64,000 bases of DNA from Lachnospiraceae bacterium (lineage in GTDB: Bacteria; Bacillota; Clostridia; Lachnospirales; Lachnospiraceae). Positions 54,231-63,141 of this stretch are shown here, in pieces. Numbering within the stretch: the first letter of the stretch is position 1; each line of letters opens with the position of its first letter. Under the pieces are notes generated by a model. That model searched no databases, was not told where the DNA came from, and saw only the letters and a list, made by a program, of their open reading frames with translations. The stretch lies in contig JAETQI010000015.1 of the NCBI GenBank assembly GCA_021770755.1, forward strand, positions 22,140 to 86,139, given 5' to 3'. Position numbers and translations under genes: made by a program.

Positions 54231-54980
54231 TTATCTCAGCCGGTCAAACGCCTCGTCGGAGATCACGTTCCCGTCCGCCGTGTAGATTCCGGGATTCTTT
54301 GTCTCCAGCGCCGAGATCAGCGCCGTGCCGGATTCCTCGGTGCACTCCGCTATGGCGCGGCTCCCGTTTCTGCCAAGCAGCATGACCGTGAGGAAGTTGT
54401 GCTCTTTGTGCACCGGCATGCTGTCCACCTTTAAGGTCTGTCTGACCAGACACGCCGCCTTGAGATCCGCGATCTTAAAGACCGAGTGGTGCGCGTCCGC
54501 CAGGTAGATGTAGTCCCTCGTCAGGATGCCGTCCGACTGTCCGTTTGCCAGCGCCTGCGCTGTGCCGAGAAGCTTCACCACACGGCACTCCATACTCAGG
54601 GTCTGGCGCTCAAACTCGTCCATATCGCTCACGGTATAGCCGCTGTTCTTTGCGCACTTTTCTTTCCATTTTTTCGTCCCGCGCGCATGGCGGACGATCG
54701 TAATGACAATGCACGCCAGGCCAATGACAGCCAGAACCGCAAAAACGCCCAGGATCACATAACCTGCGCTGATCATGTCATCCTGCCCCTCCAGACGGTA
54801 CTGCCCGATCCTTCCGTTCGCCCAGTAGGCACCGTATGCGCCGCCCAGAAACACGATCCCGAAAAAGATATAGATCCCAAACGAGATCTTCGCCGTTTTC
54901 CTTCGGATGGCATCAAACACACCCTTGGCGTAATGCTTCTCCTTGTAATCCCCGCTCATGACAGGCAGATATTTTTCCAT
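54231..54980 (-). CDS. Two-helix membrane protein of unknown function
   Basis: 249 residues. Two membrane helices: ISFGIYIFFGIVFLGGAYGAYW (about 33-54) and ISAGYVILGVFAVLAVIGLACIVITIV (about 70-97). The C-terminal 150 residues are soluble, with FERQTLSMECRVVKLLGTAQAL and DYIYLADAHHSVFKIADLKAACLV suggesting a small beta-rich domain. No enzymatic motif seen. The start at 54980 follows AGGAG by 9 nt. Resembles uncharacterised Lachnospiraceae proteins; I give no function. Confidence 0.8.
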   Translation of the reverse strand: MEKYLPVMSGDYKEKHYAKGVFDAIRRKTAKISFGIYIFFGIVFLGGAYGAYWANGRIGQYRLEGQDDMISAGYVILGVFAVLAVIGLACIVITIVRHARGTKKWKEKCAKNSGYTVSDMDEFERQTLSMECRVVKLLGTAQALANGQSDGILTRDYIYLADAHHSVFKIADLKAACLVRQTLKVDSMPVHKEHNFLTVMLLGRNGSRAIAECTEESGTALISALETKNPGIYTADGNVISDEAFDRLR

Positions 54981-55058
54981 ACACAAACACTCCTTTTTGT
55001 AACTCCATACTCATTTATCTGAATCAGTACCACTCATAAGTCATGCCTTTTACTGAAA

Positions 55059-56213
55059 TCATGGACGGTTCTCTCCCTTGTCTTCCCGGTCATCTATGAC
55101 CGCCTTTGGCGTCAGGAGCCCCCCGCTTCGCTCCATGCGGTCCTTTGCCGCTTTGCGTTTATCCGCTGCCGCATCCTTCACAAAATGCCGCCCCGTATCC
55201 TGCACGTCCTCTCCTTGTACCTGCGCCGCGCTATTTTTCTTTCCATGACTTGACAACGCCTTTAACCGCAGATCAACGACAGATTCATAATCGTAAATCT
55301 TTAGATGTTTGGCGATCTCCCTGTTTTCGGCAAGCTCTCTGGACTCTTCTATAAAAACATTGTACGCCTCCGCGCGTTCTTTCAGGGTAAACTCCTTATT
55401 CTCAAAAACCTGCAGGGTTCTCTCATAGCTTTCATCGAGCATCCGGCTGTACTCTTTTTCCTGCATCGCCTCCGCAATCCGCTGTCTGTCAATCTCATCG
55501 ATATTCTCCTGATTGTTTGTATCATAATTCATTGTCTTTCGGTGATCCGCCGCTTTCTCCTCACCAGAAACCGCTTTGTCCCCCGCCGTACCAGACATGT
55601 TCCCGGCAGAAGCCTCCTTGTATGCTGCCGCATCGTTCTCCTGCTCCAGCCCTTCCATACTTTTGGCGATCATATCCGCCTCTGCGGCCTTGTTTGCTAT
55701 CTTATCCGCGTTCTGCGCAGCCTCTGCCTCCTGCTGTGCGGATTCCTCCTGCTGCGCCTCATCTGCCGCCACCTGCCGCATGTCCTTTAAAGCCTGCTGT
55801 TTCATCAGAAAATTTTTTTTCATCTTTTCAAGCAGCCTCTCGTCATTATCCGCAAGACGCAGGTTCGACATTTCGCTGTAATGCCTGTTGATTCGGTTGA
55901 ACATCTCTGCCTCGAAACGCTCCTGCTCCTCTTTGCCAAGCGCCCCGCCATTCAGGGCGGCATCCATCAGATCATCAAAGGATTTCTCAGCCTCTACCAC
56001 CTCTTCGCTGTCATATATTTTCTCCTGGTTTTCCAGCGCGGCGTTATTGGCATACGCTGCCGCCTTTTTGCTGCCTTCGGGCGAGATTTCCACCGTTGCC
56101 GCCTCCCGCAGCAGACCATATCCCGCCAGTCTGGGCATTCCTTTTGCCACTTTGCATGGCTCCGCATGATTTACCGGAGTCGTCGATGTGTACTGCGCGC
56201 CTATTTTTGTCAT
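55059..56213 (-). CDS. Charged coiled-coil protein of unknown function
   Basis: 384 residues. N-terminal 50 residues are ordinary and include TVEISPEGSKKAAAYANNA; the rest is almost wholly charged, helical and Ala/Glu/Gln-rich (QQEESAQQEAEAAQNADK). No signal or membrane segment. The start at 56213 follows a GGGGG site. The layout (short N-terminal segment, ISxEG motif, long coiled-coil) mirrors the protein at 2152-3390. A promoter within a perfect palindrome (56248-56285) precedes it, so it is probably tightly regulated. Function unknown. Confidence 0.78.
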   Translation of the reverse strand: MTKIGAQYTSTTPVNHAEPCKVAKGMPRLAGYGLLREAATVEISPEGSKKAAAYANNAALENQEKIYDSEEVVEAEKSFDDLMDAALNGGALGKEEQERFEAEMFNRINRHYSEMSNLRLADNDERLLEKMKKNFLMKQQALKDMRQVAADEAQQEESAQQEAEAAQNADKIANKAAEADMIAKSMEGLEQENDAAAYKEASAGNMSGTAGDKAVSGEEKAADHRKTMNYDTNNQENIDEIDRQRIAEAMQEKEYSRMLDESYERTLQVFENKEFTLKERAEAYNVFIEESRELAENREIAKHLKIYDYESVVDLRLKALSSHGKKNSAAQVQGEDVQDTGRHFVKDAAADKRKAAKDRMERSGGLLTPKAVIDDREDKGENRP

Positions 56214-56247
56214 TTTGATATCCCCCTTATCTTCCACAATTAAGATC

Positions 56248-56285
56248 ATTATAAGGGTATTTACATATTTCGTAAATACCCTTAT
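56248..56285 (-). promoter_or_regulatory. Promoter embedded in a perfect 14-bp palindrome
   Basis: ATAAGGGTATTTAC (56251-56264)/GTAAATACCCTTAT (56272-56285), 7-nt loop. On the minus strand the same bases give TTTACG, 17 nt, TATAAT (56248-56276) for the coiled-coil gene, so the dyad spans the promoter as an operator would. It could instead, or also, terminate the TauE transcript, but a proper T-run is lacking. Confidence 0.65.
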
Positions 56286-56306
56286 CGCAAAATGTGCATG
56301 CGTGTC

Positions 56307-57095
56307 TTAAATGTACCGATAGATATTGTAGATATTGACTACAATGATCACCGCCATCAGCCCGATAAACAGGTGATCCACCGCCTTGTTGTCTATGCGC
56401 TTGTTGAGTCTGCTCCCCGCAAGCCCCCCCAGTATCCCGCACGCCATCATCACGACCAGCATGGGCGGCGCAAAGTCCGGCACTCTCCCCTGTACGACCG
56501 CCGCGAGCAGGCTGGCGATCTGCGAGAACATGATGATGTAGATGGAGTACATCGCTGCCTGCTTGGAGGTCATGGAGAAGAAATAAAAGAGCACGACAAG
56601 GTTGATCGGCCCGCCGCCGATGCTCAGGAAGGAGGAAAAGATCCCCAGAACCACCCCGATCAGAAAAATGACCGGGCGGCTCGTCAGCTCCTTTGTCCTG
56701 ATCCTTTCTTTGTATACGGTCGCAAGCAGTGTCCCCAGCGTGATCACCAACAGAACGGCGGCCTGCACGGCGCCTACATGGCTCGTGTCCGACAGATTGT
56801 CCAGAACCATCTCGTACAGCGCCTTGCCCGACAGACCGCCCGCCACGCCGCCCGCCGCGATCACGGTCGCAAACGCCTTGTCAAACACAAAATCGTGCTT
56901 CATCCGCATATTTTTGTACAGGGACACGACCGACATGGACAGCACGGTACAACCGGACAGGAAGGATCCGGTCGTCACCGCGAGGATCCCCGTCGCGTCC
57001 AGCACCGGCTTGATGATCACTCCGCCGCCAATACCGCAGACCGCCCCCACCACGGAGGACAGGAAACACACCAGCACGATTATGATATATTCCAT
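56307..57095 (-). CDS. TauE/SafE-family anion permease
   Basis: A 262-residue membrane protein with about eight helices in two repeats. Each repeat has the family Gly-rich motif: SSVVGAVCGIGGGVIIKPVL near the start and GIFSSFLSIGGGPINLVVLFYFF in the second half; AGSRLNKRIDNKAV is at the end. Related proteins export sulfite, sulfoacetate or other organosulfur anions. It overlaps the nagA stop by 16 bp and is last in the amino-sugar operon, which would fit export of sulfite or sulfate freed from a sulfated amino sugar, though no sulfatase is present. Confidence 0.9.
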   Translation of the reverse strand: MEYIIIVLVCFLSSVVGAVCGIGGGVIIKPVLDATGILAVTTGSFLSGCTVLSMSVVSLYKNMRMKHDFVFDKAFATVIAAGGVAGGLSGKALYEMVLDNLSDTSHVGAVQAAVLLVITLGTLLATVYKERIRTKELTSRPVIFLIGVVLGIFSSFLSIGGGPINLVVLFYFFSMTSKQAAMYSIYIIMFSQIASLLAAVVQGRVPDFAPPMLVVMMACGILGGLAGSRLNKRIDNKAVDHLFIGLMAVIIVVNIYNIYRYI

Positions 57096-58252
57096 GACGC
57101 ACTCCCTTTCCAGCGCGTGCCGCCGATAAACACGTCGGCGATCTCATTCTTATCATTCAGCAGTACCAGATCGGCGTCCTTGCCGTCGGCGATCGAACCC
57201 TTTCTGTCGTAGACGCCGATCAGCTTCGCCGGGTTCTCCGTCAGCATTGGCAGGATGTCCGTCAATGGAAGTCCCGTAAAGGCAAGCAGGTTTTTGAGTG
57301 CCGTCCCCTGCGTGAGCGTGCTGCCCGCGCGCACGCCCGTCGACGCCAGCTTGGCATCCCCGTTCTCCACGACCACGCTGTTGACGCCCAGATGATAACT
57401 GCCGTCCGGCAGTCCTGCAGCCATAATCGAGTCCGTGACAGCCACCACCCTGTGGATCCCCTTTGTCTTGATGATCAGGCGGACCGTGCCGGGGTGCAGA
57501 TGCCTGCCGTCACAGATGATCTCGCAGTACGCGTCGGACTCCAGCGCGGCTCCCCAGATCGCAGGCTCATGCTGGTGCAGCAGCCGCATGACATTTCCCG
57601 TGTGGGTGATCGCACGCGCGCCCCGCCGGATCGCGTCCATCGCAGTCGCATAGTCCGCGCCGGAATGCCCGATCGCCACCGTGATCCCGCTCTTTGCCAG
57701 CGCCGGGATCATGTCCATCACGCCCTCCACCTCCGGGGAGACTGTGATGTAACGGATCGCGCCCTCCGCCATGGCCTGATAGTGCTCCACCAGCCCGATA
57801 TCGCCCGTCCGCAGCAGCTCCTCGGGCATGGCTCCCTTGTACTCCGCTGCCAGAAAAGGTCCTTCCATATGAAATCCCAGCAGTCTGGCGCCGCTGCGCG
57901 GATGATCCCGGTACTCCTTGTACGCGTTGATGCACCGGTCTGTCTGCTCCGACGTGTCCGTCAGCACGGACGCCAGCCAGGATGTCGTGCCGTTCCCCGC
58001 AAAGAAACTGCCGATCTTCTCGAAATCATCCGCGGACGCCCCGTTGACGTCCACTCCGACCGCACCGTGCGTATGAATGTCAATGAAACCGGGGACTACC
58101 TTTTTGTGGGTGCCGTCTATGACCTCCGCATCCGCCGGGATCTCACATCCTGCCGGATAGAAGCGGATCGTCCCCTCATGGATCCCAAGAACGCCCGTCC
58201 GAAATTGTCCTTCCACATATATGTCAGCGTTGATAATGTACTGTTCTCTCAT
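57080..58252 (-). CDS. nagA: N-acetylglucosamine-6-phosphate deacetylase
   Basis: A 390-residue amidohydrolase, giving glucosamine-6-phosphate and acetate. Metal and substrate motifs are VPGFIDIHTHGAVG (HxH), GFHMEGPFL (Glu), TVAIGHSGADY, AITHTGNVM and VVAVTDSIMAAGLPDG (catalytic Asp). The start at 58252 (MREQYII) follows GGAGGAG; the reading frame upstream overlaps nagB and is not needed. It lies 13 bp after nagB, in the expected pathway order. Confidence 0.95.
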   Translation of the reverse strand: MREQYIINADIYVEGQFRTGVLGIHEGTIRFYPAGCEIPADAEVIDGTHKKVVPGFIDIHTHGAVGVDVNGASADDFEKIGSFFAGNGTTSWLASVLTDTSEQTDRCINAYKEYRDHPRSGARLLGFHMEGPFLAAEYKGAMPEELLRTGDIGLVEHYQAMAEGAIRYITVSPEVEGVMDMIPALAKSGITVAIGHSGADYATAMDAIRRGARAITHTGNVMRLLHQHEPAIWGAALESDAYCEIICDGRHLHPGTVRLIIKTKGIHRVVAVTDSIMAAGLPDGSYHLGVNSVVVENGDAKLASTGVRAGSTLTQGTALKNLLAFTGLPLTDILPMLTENPAKLIGVYDRKGSIADGKDADLVLLNDKNEIADVFIGGTRWKGSASWNIS

Positions 58253-58265
58253 GATCTCCTCCACC

Positions 58266-59093
58266 TTAAATCTCATGCGGCAGCTTCGCCACAAACTCCG
58301 TCACCCGCAGAAGCGCATCCGGGTGTTCCTGAACCAGTGTCACCGGAAAATGCGCGGAAATCTCGCCGTATGCCGCGTGGCGCACGACGCTGCGGTGCCA
58401 GTCGCGGAAGCACCCAAGCCGGATCTTTCTGGCATTTATGATCTCGTTCATTCCGATCGTGACACAGTAGCGCGGCATGTCGTCGATCGCCCCGTTCAAG
58501 TCGCCGATCGCATTCGCCGTCCTGGTCTCGCGGCTGATCTCGAGCACCCTCGTATGTAAGTTCCGGAATTCCTCCGCACTCAGCGTGTCGTCCGCCTCGT
58601 TGAACGCCAGATGCCCGTTGATGCCGATCCCGCCAAAGCAGATGTCCACGCCGCCCAGCTTCCGGATCAGCTCCGCCATTCTGCCGGGATCCTCCGGATC
58701 CGGGAACACCCGCTGCTCCTGCGGCATCACAAGCTCCGGGCGGATCCTGTCATACACTGCGCGGTCCATGAACCCGCGGAAACTCAGCGGATCCTCCTTG
58801 TCGATCCATGCCCTGTCATCCGTCAGATACTCGTCCATGTTCAGAAACCACACATTTTTCAGGCTGATATCCTCATTGTTCACGAGTTCCACAAAATAGG
58901 GATACTGTCCCACCGGTCCTACCGGGCAGATAAAGACGGTGTGCTCACCCAACGCGTTTTTGCGCTTGATCTCATCTGCCATCTCCTGCGCGATCGCGCG
59001 GAATACGGTCTCATTGTCCGGCAGCACGGTAACCGGCAGCTTCGGCGCCTTCAGAAATTGTTCCTTGTCATAATAATAATATTCATGTCTCAT
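58266..59093 (-). CDS. nagB: Glucosamine-6-phosphate deaminase-family protein
   Basis: 275 residues of the NagB/RpiA-like sugar-phosphate isomerase fold. The signature CFGGIGINGHLAFNEADDTL carries the catalytic Asp/His region, and VWFLNMDEYLTDD is the second block. It converts glucosamine-6-phosphate to fructose-6-phosphate and ammonia. It is more divergent than canonical NagB (e.g. VFICPVGPVGQYPYFVELVN in place of the usual TGSTP loop), so a related amino-sugar phosphate is possible. The start at 59093 follows GGAGAGG by 7 nt. Its neighbour nagA supports the call. Confidence 0.85.
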   Translation of the reverse strand: MRHEYYYYDKEQFLKAPKLPVTVLPDNETVFRAIAQEMADEIKRKNALGEHTVFICPVGPVGQYPYFVELVNNEDISLKNVWFLNMDEYLTDDRAWIDKEDPLSFRGFMDRAVYDRIRPELVMPQEQRVFPDPEDPGRMAELIRKLGGVDICFGGIGINGHLAFNEADDTLSAEEFRNLHTRVLEISRETRTANAIGDLNGAIDDMPRYCVTIGMNEIINARKIRLGCFRDWHRSVVRHAAYGEISAHFPVTLVQEHPDALLRVTEFVAKLPHEI

Positions 59094-59117
59094 ACGCAAT
59101 CCTCTCCTTCTCTTTTC

Positions 59118-60995
59118 TTATGACTTCTGTCGGTGCAGCCCTGTATAATTCTGTGTGACCTCAAGCACACGGTACACATCCAGATACGGCTGATACTTCT
59201 CCTCATTTTTGCAGATGTACTCCCGCAAAATCTCCCACTTCTGATCCGCCTGCGCCTGATCCCCCTCAGCCAGTGCTTTCAGCGTCCGCGCAAACAGAAT
59301 CACATAGTTTCTGTGATACTCCAGTACTTCCCAGTAAATGGACTCCCAAGCTCCGTCCTCGCCCTGATGGCGCCGCACGGTCTCCGCAAATGCCTCGCAG
59401 CAACGGACGGCCTCCTCCATGCGCGCCGCAATGTCCGCATCGCACCGCGCGCTCTTGCCATTCACATAGTCGCAGCTACTCAGTTCGGACAGCCTGGACA
59501 GATAGTCCAGCACCGCCTTTGCATCCGCGTCATAACATGCGCGGTAATACTCCCTGATCAGCTCCTCCACCGGACAGTTCTTCTGAAACAGGGTGTGTCC
59601 CATCACATAGTTTGGCAGCGCGTTGGGAAAGGCGGCGCGCAGCTCCTGGCAGCTAATGTAGCCGTCAAGCCCCATCTCGTCGAGCTTGCGTATATCCGCG
59701 TTCAGCACCCGCGCGATGTGGACATATCCAAAGTCCCCGTAGTGCGCCCTGCCCAGCGGATAATCGTACACAAAACCGCTGCCTGTGAAAATCTTCTGCC
59801 ATGCCCGCAGAAACGCCATGTTTTCCCCCAGATTGACCGGCAGCGTCACCTGGTTCCTGTGAAATTCCGGAAGCGCCGTCTGCGCGCCGTCCAGCTCGTA
59901 GCTCTTCTCAAAGGTGCGGCTGATCGGGGCGAACATCAGCACAAAGCGGTCCGGATTCTCAAGCCTGCTGACCTCTGGCGGCCACAGCAGCTCCTGGTAC
60001 AGCAGGAACACAATGCGCGTTTTCAGCCCCTCCTGTGTCAGCCTGCGGTCGATCTCGTTCAAAAGCTCCACATACTGGTCAGACAGCGTTGTTTTGCAGC
60101 AGTCCTCACACTCGCACAGATTGTTGTGCGTGTCGGCAAGCCACACATGCAGATAGTCCATGTACGGATTTTCCCGCGCGTATTTTGTCACCAGCGCGGC
60201 GAACGCATCCACCGCATCCCCGTTGTGATAGCACAGGTTTGTGTTTGCCGGAATCCCGTGGAACAGTTCGCGCCTGCCGCCGATCATGGCCATCCTGTGA
60301 CGGTACTGCTCCTCGTTCGGCTCTGCGCCGGTGTCCCACGATACGGTCTGATAGCCCAGAACCTCTCCTGTCCAGCCGTGTCCCGCCTTGTGCACCAGCA
60401 GCCCCCTCTTCTTGGCCGCCTGCTCGAACAGCACCATGTCGCGCTGCGCGTCCTCCTGCGTGTAGGGCTCCTCCTCGGCATAGGGATTGCGCTCATGGCT
60501 GTACCAGCGGTGCAGGAACGCGTAGGGCGACTTAAACTGCAGGAAGAAGCTGTTGAAGCCGGCCTTGGGCAGCCATGCGATATAATCCATAATATTCTCA
60601 AACGAGTCCGCGCCCTCGATGCACACGCCCCGGTGGAAATAGGACGCCTGCTTCTCATAGACTGCCGCGAGATGTTCCCTGCCGATGCGCGGAACGATCT
60701 CACAGATCCTGACCGGCATCAGAAAGCGGCAGCCCAGATACTGCAGGTAATCATACACTGCAAGCAGCACACTTCTGTCGTTGCTGCCAACGATGGTGCC
60801 GCCGTTTTCGCCATCCGCACAGATCCGCACACGGAAGCTGTCATTGCAGCCCGCCGCAAAAACGCTGCTGTCGCTGTCCAGGCTGATCTCCAGATCAAGC
60901 GCCGGGTCCAGCATCCTCTCCAGGTATGCGGTCAGCTCTTCTGCCGCAAAGACAACAACCTCGGAGGCTTTTGCATTATAATGTACCTCTATCAC
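59118..60995 (-). CDS. DUF4838 glycoside-hydrolase-like protein
   Basis: 625 residues, no signal peptide. The N-terminal 100 residues (YNAKASEVVVFAAEELTAYLERML...TIVGSNDRSVLLAVYDYLQYLGCRFLMP) resemble the alpha-glucuronidase-type N-terminal domain. The central barrel-like part (WLPKAGFNSFFLQFK, YLHVWLADTHNNLCECEDCCKTTLSDQYVELLNEI) matches DUF4838. The Cys-x-Cys-x2-Cys-Cys cluster with Asp is conserved in that family. Placed upstream of nagB and nagA it may release an N-acetylhexosamine, but activity is unknown. A GTG start at 60995 follows GGAGGG. Confidence 0.85.
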   Translation of the reverse strand: MIEVHYNAKASEVVVFAAEELTAYLERMLDPALDLEISLDSDSSVFAAGCNDSFRVRICADGENGGTIVGSNDRSVLLAVYDYLQYLGCRFLMPVRICEIVPRIGREHLAAVYEKQASYFHRGVCIEGADSFENIMDYIAWLPKAGFNSFFLQFKSPYAFLHRWYSHERNPYAEEEPYTQEDAQRDMVLFEQAAKKRGLLVHKAGHGWTGEVLGYQTVSWDTGAEPNEEQYRHRMAMIGGRRELFHGIPANTNLCYHNGDAVDAFAALVTKYARENPYMDYLHVWLADTHNNLCECEDCCKTTLSDQYVELLNEIDRRLTQEGLKTRIVFLLYQELLWPPEVSRLENPDRFVLMFAPISRTFEKSYELDGAQTALPEFHRNQVTLPVNLGENMAFLRAWQKIFTGSGFVYDYPLGRAHYGDFGYVHIARVLNADIRKLDEMGLDGYISCQELRAAFPNALPNYVMGHTLFQKNCPVEELIREYYRACYDADAKAVLDYLSRLSELSSCDYVNGKSARCDADIAARMEEAVRCCEAFAETVRRHQGEDGAWESIYWEVLEYHRNYVILFARTLKALAEGDQAQADQKWEILREYICKNEEKYQPYLDVYRVLEVTQNYTGLHRQKS

Positions 60996-61062
60996 TTTGT
61001 CATCCCTCCATCCCTATCTCTTCTTAATCTTAACTTTTCTTATTTGACTTTCTTAACTTGAC

Positions 61063-61108
61063 AAAAGACTCCGGGAACAGACTTTTAAGCCGCTCCACAG
61101 AGTCTTTT
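61063..61108 (-). terminator. Putative terminator between ABC and amino-sugar operons
   Basis: AAAAGACTC/GAGTCTTTT stem with a 28-nt loop, with a short T4 on the minus strand. Weak, because the loop is long. Confidence 0.4.
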
Positions 61109-61159
61109 CCTCTCAATCATGCAATATTATGTTGTCAGATTTGTTCGTCCTGCACAGGC

Positions 61160-62284
61160 TTAGTTGCCCAGCGCTTCCTGCATCACATCAAACAGCACGT
61201 AATTCTCCAGGGGAACCTCTCCCTCCACAGCGCCGCCTTCAATAAACATCTGCTGCTGACGTGTGTAGTAATCCTGCATCGTATTGTCCGCGATCCCGCT
61301 CTTCACGTCGTCCGCGCTGAACCATGTCGCATCACCGGTCTCCACCAGACATGCTTCCTTGTCCTTTGCACACTGCTTCGCATACAGGCCGACTGCGTAA
61401 TCATAGTTGTCCTCCTGTGAAGAGTACGACATTGCCTTGTAGAGTGCGCGGCTGAAACGTACCAGGATATCATGGTTCTCCTCCGCATAGTCCGGCAGGC
61501 AGATCCAGCTTGACAGGTTCACAGAGTCGGTTGCAAACTCAAGCTCGATGGAGCCTTCGCAGTTATTCAGGATCTGGACACTGTACGGATTCCATGCCGT
61601 GCAGGCATCCACGGAACCGGAAGACATCGCTGCCACCATGTTCGTCGCATCCATCTCATACGCATCGATGTCGTCCATCGTAAGCCCTGCCGCTGCCAGC
61701 GCGCCATTCAGCGCTGTCTCCGAAGAAGATCCTGCGTTGTAAGCCACTTTCTTGCCAGCCAGATTGGCGATATCGTCAACAGACGTCACACCTGACGAGG
61801 GCAGCACGATGATCCTGTCTGTGCTGTGCACGGAGCTTGGTGCAAAGATAGACGCCTGTCCATTGATGCACAGCTTGTGCGCGCCATGTCCTATGTATGC
61901 CAGGTCGATACTTCCGCCTTCCATCGCCGCGATCTCAGACGGTCCGTCCGCAAACTCCCACAGCTTGATCTCGATCCCTTCCTCTGCAAAGAAGCCCTGA
62001 TCGATACCGGTCAGCACAGACCAGAGTGACGCGTAATTAGGCATGTACGCTACGTTGAGCGTCACCGTCTCGACCGCTTCCTTCTCAGGCTCTGCCGCCG
62101 TTGTCTCCGCCTGCGCTGTCGTTTCTGCCGGAGCGGGTGCCTCGGCTTCCTCCTTCGCCGGCGCTGACTCCTGCTGCTTGTCCGCCCCCGCGGATGTCTG
62201 CTGGTCACTGCCTCCATCATTGCCGCAGGCTGTCATGGAGAATACCATCGCAGCCGTCAGTAACAGTGCACATAACTTTTTCAT
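61160..62284 (-). CDS. SsuA/TauA/NMT1-like substrate-binding lipoprotein
   Basis: 374 residues. Lipobox MVFSMTACGN at the signal end, then an Ala/Glu/Pro-rich linker to about 68, then the fold of nitrate/sulfonate/taurine binding proteins: VTLNVAYMPNYASLWSVLTGIDQGFFAEEGIEIKLWEF, EIAAMEGGSIDLAYIGHGAHKLCI, LAGKKVAYNAGSSSETALNGAL, and GSVDACTAWNPYSVQIL. Ligand not certain (sulfonate, taurine, pyrimidine precursor). Third gene of the operon, 65 bp after the ATPase. Confidence 0.9.
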   Translation of the reverse strand: MKKLCALLLTAAMVFSMTACGNDGGSDQQTSAGADKQQESAPAKEEAEAPAPAETTAQAETTAAEPEKEAVETVTLNVAYMPNYASLWSVLTGIDQGFFAEEGIEIKLWEFADGPSEIAAMEGGSIDLAYIGHGAHKLCINGQASIFAPSSVHSTDRIIVLPSSGVTSVDDIANLAGKKVAYNAGSSSETALNGALAAAGLTMDDIDAYEMDATNMVAAMSSGSVDACTAWNPYSVQILNNCEGSIELEFATDSVNLSSWICLPDYAEENHDILVRFSRALYKAMSYSSQEDNYDYAVGLYAKQCAKDKEACLVETGDATWFSADDVKSGIADNTMQDYYTRQQQMFIEGGAVEGEVPLENYVLFDVMQEALGN

Positions 62285-62349
62285 TGTTTTTTCCTCCTAT
62301 TTAAAAATATTTTGTGGATATTGAGTCCCTTTTTTGTATCGGAGATCTT

Positions 62350-63141
62350 TTATTTCCTGACCTCCAAAAATTCCTGATATACCTCATTCCAGATCTCTGC
62401 CTTGAGCTGCAGGAACCGTTCGTCGGACTTGGTTTCCTGTGTCCTTGGATATGGAATGTCGATCTCCACGATCCGTTTGATACGCCCCGGCCGCGCGCTC
62501 ATGATGATGACGCGCTGGGCCAGAATGATCGCCTCGTCGACATCGTGCGTGATGAAAAAGCACGTCTTCTTCTCCTTCTCCCAGGTGTTCAGAAGCTCCG
62601 TCTGTAGCTGGACGCGGGTCTGCGCATCCAAGGCGCCGAACGGTTCATCCAGGAGCAGCACCTCGGGGTTTGCCGCATAGGCGCGGGCGATCGCCACACG
62701 CTGTTTCATACCGCCGGAAAGCTCCTTGGGATATGCGTTCTCAAACCCTTTGAGTCCCACCGCCTCGATGTACTTTAACGCAATCTGCCTTGCTTCCTCC
62801 TTGGGTGTCTTCTTCATCTCAAGTCCGAACATAACATTCTTGATGACAGTCCGCCACGGAAACAGGGCGTACTGCTGAAATACCACGCCGCGCTCGACGC
62901 CAGTGCCCTCGATCTGCTTCCCATCCAGATAGACCGAACCGCTGGTAGGCTCCAGAAGGCCGGCAATGATGTTCAGGAGTGTCGACTTGCCGCATCCTGA
63001 CGGCCCTACCACACAGATAAACTCATTTTCCCGGATGTCGAGATTGACTCCGTTGAGGGCGACCGTCTTGCCGTTGCGCCCCTGATATTCCTTGTACACA
63101 TTGTCTATCTTTAATTTTACTAATTTATCTTCTCCTGCCAT
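62350..63141 (-). CDS. SsuB/TauB-like ABC transporter ATPase
   Basis: 263 residues. Walker A GPSGCGKSTLLNIIAG, Q-loop GVVFQQYALFPWRTVIKNV (the FPW motif is typical of nitrate/sulfonate/taurine ATPases), signature [19 protein letters not shown], Walker B VLLLDEPFGALDAQTR, and ITHDVDEAI. Its start lies within the last 22 bp of the permease gene, so the two are coupled. Confidence 0.95.
   Translation of the reverse strand: MAGEDKLVKLKIDNVYKEYQGRNGKTVALNGVNLDIRENEFICVVGPSGCGKSTLLNIIAGLLEPTSGSVYLDGKQIEGTGVERGVVFQQYALFPWRTVIKNVMFGLEMKKTPKEEARQIALKYIEAVGLKGFENAYPKELSGGMKQRVAIARAYAANPEVLLLDEPFGALDAQTRVQLQTELLNTWEKEKKTCFFITHDVDEAIILAQRVIIMSARPGRIKRIVEIDIPYPRTQETKSDERFLQLKAEIWNEVYQEFLEVRK

Noticed and set aside
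59133..61061. A 642-codon plus-strand open frame opposite the DUF4838 gene
   Set aside because: Antisense shadow in GC-rich DNA; the minus strand has a recognisable family and good start site.
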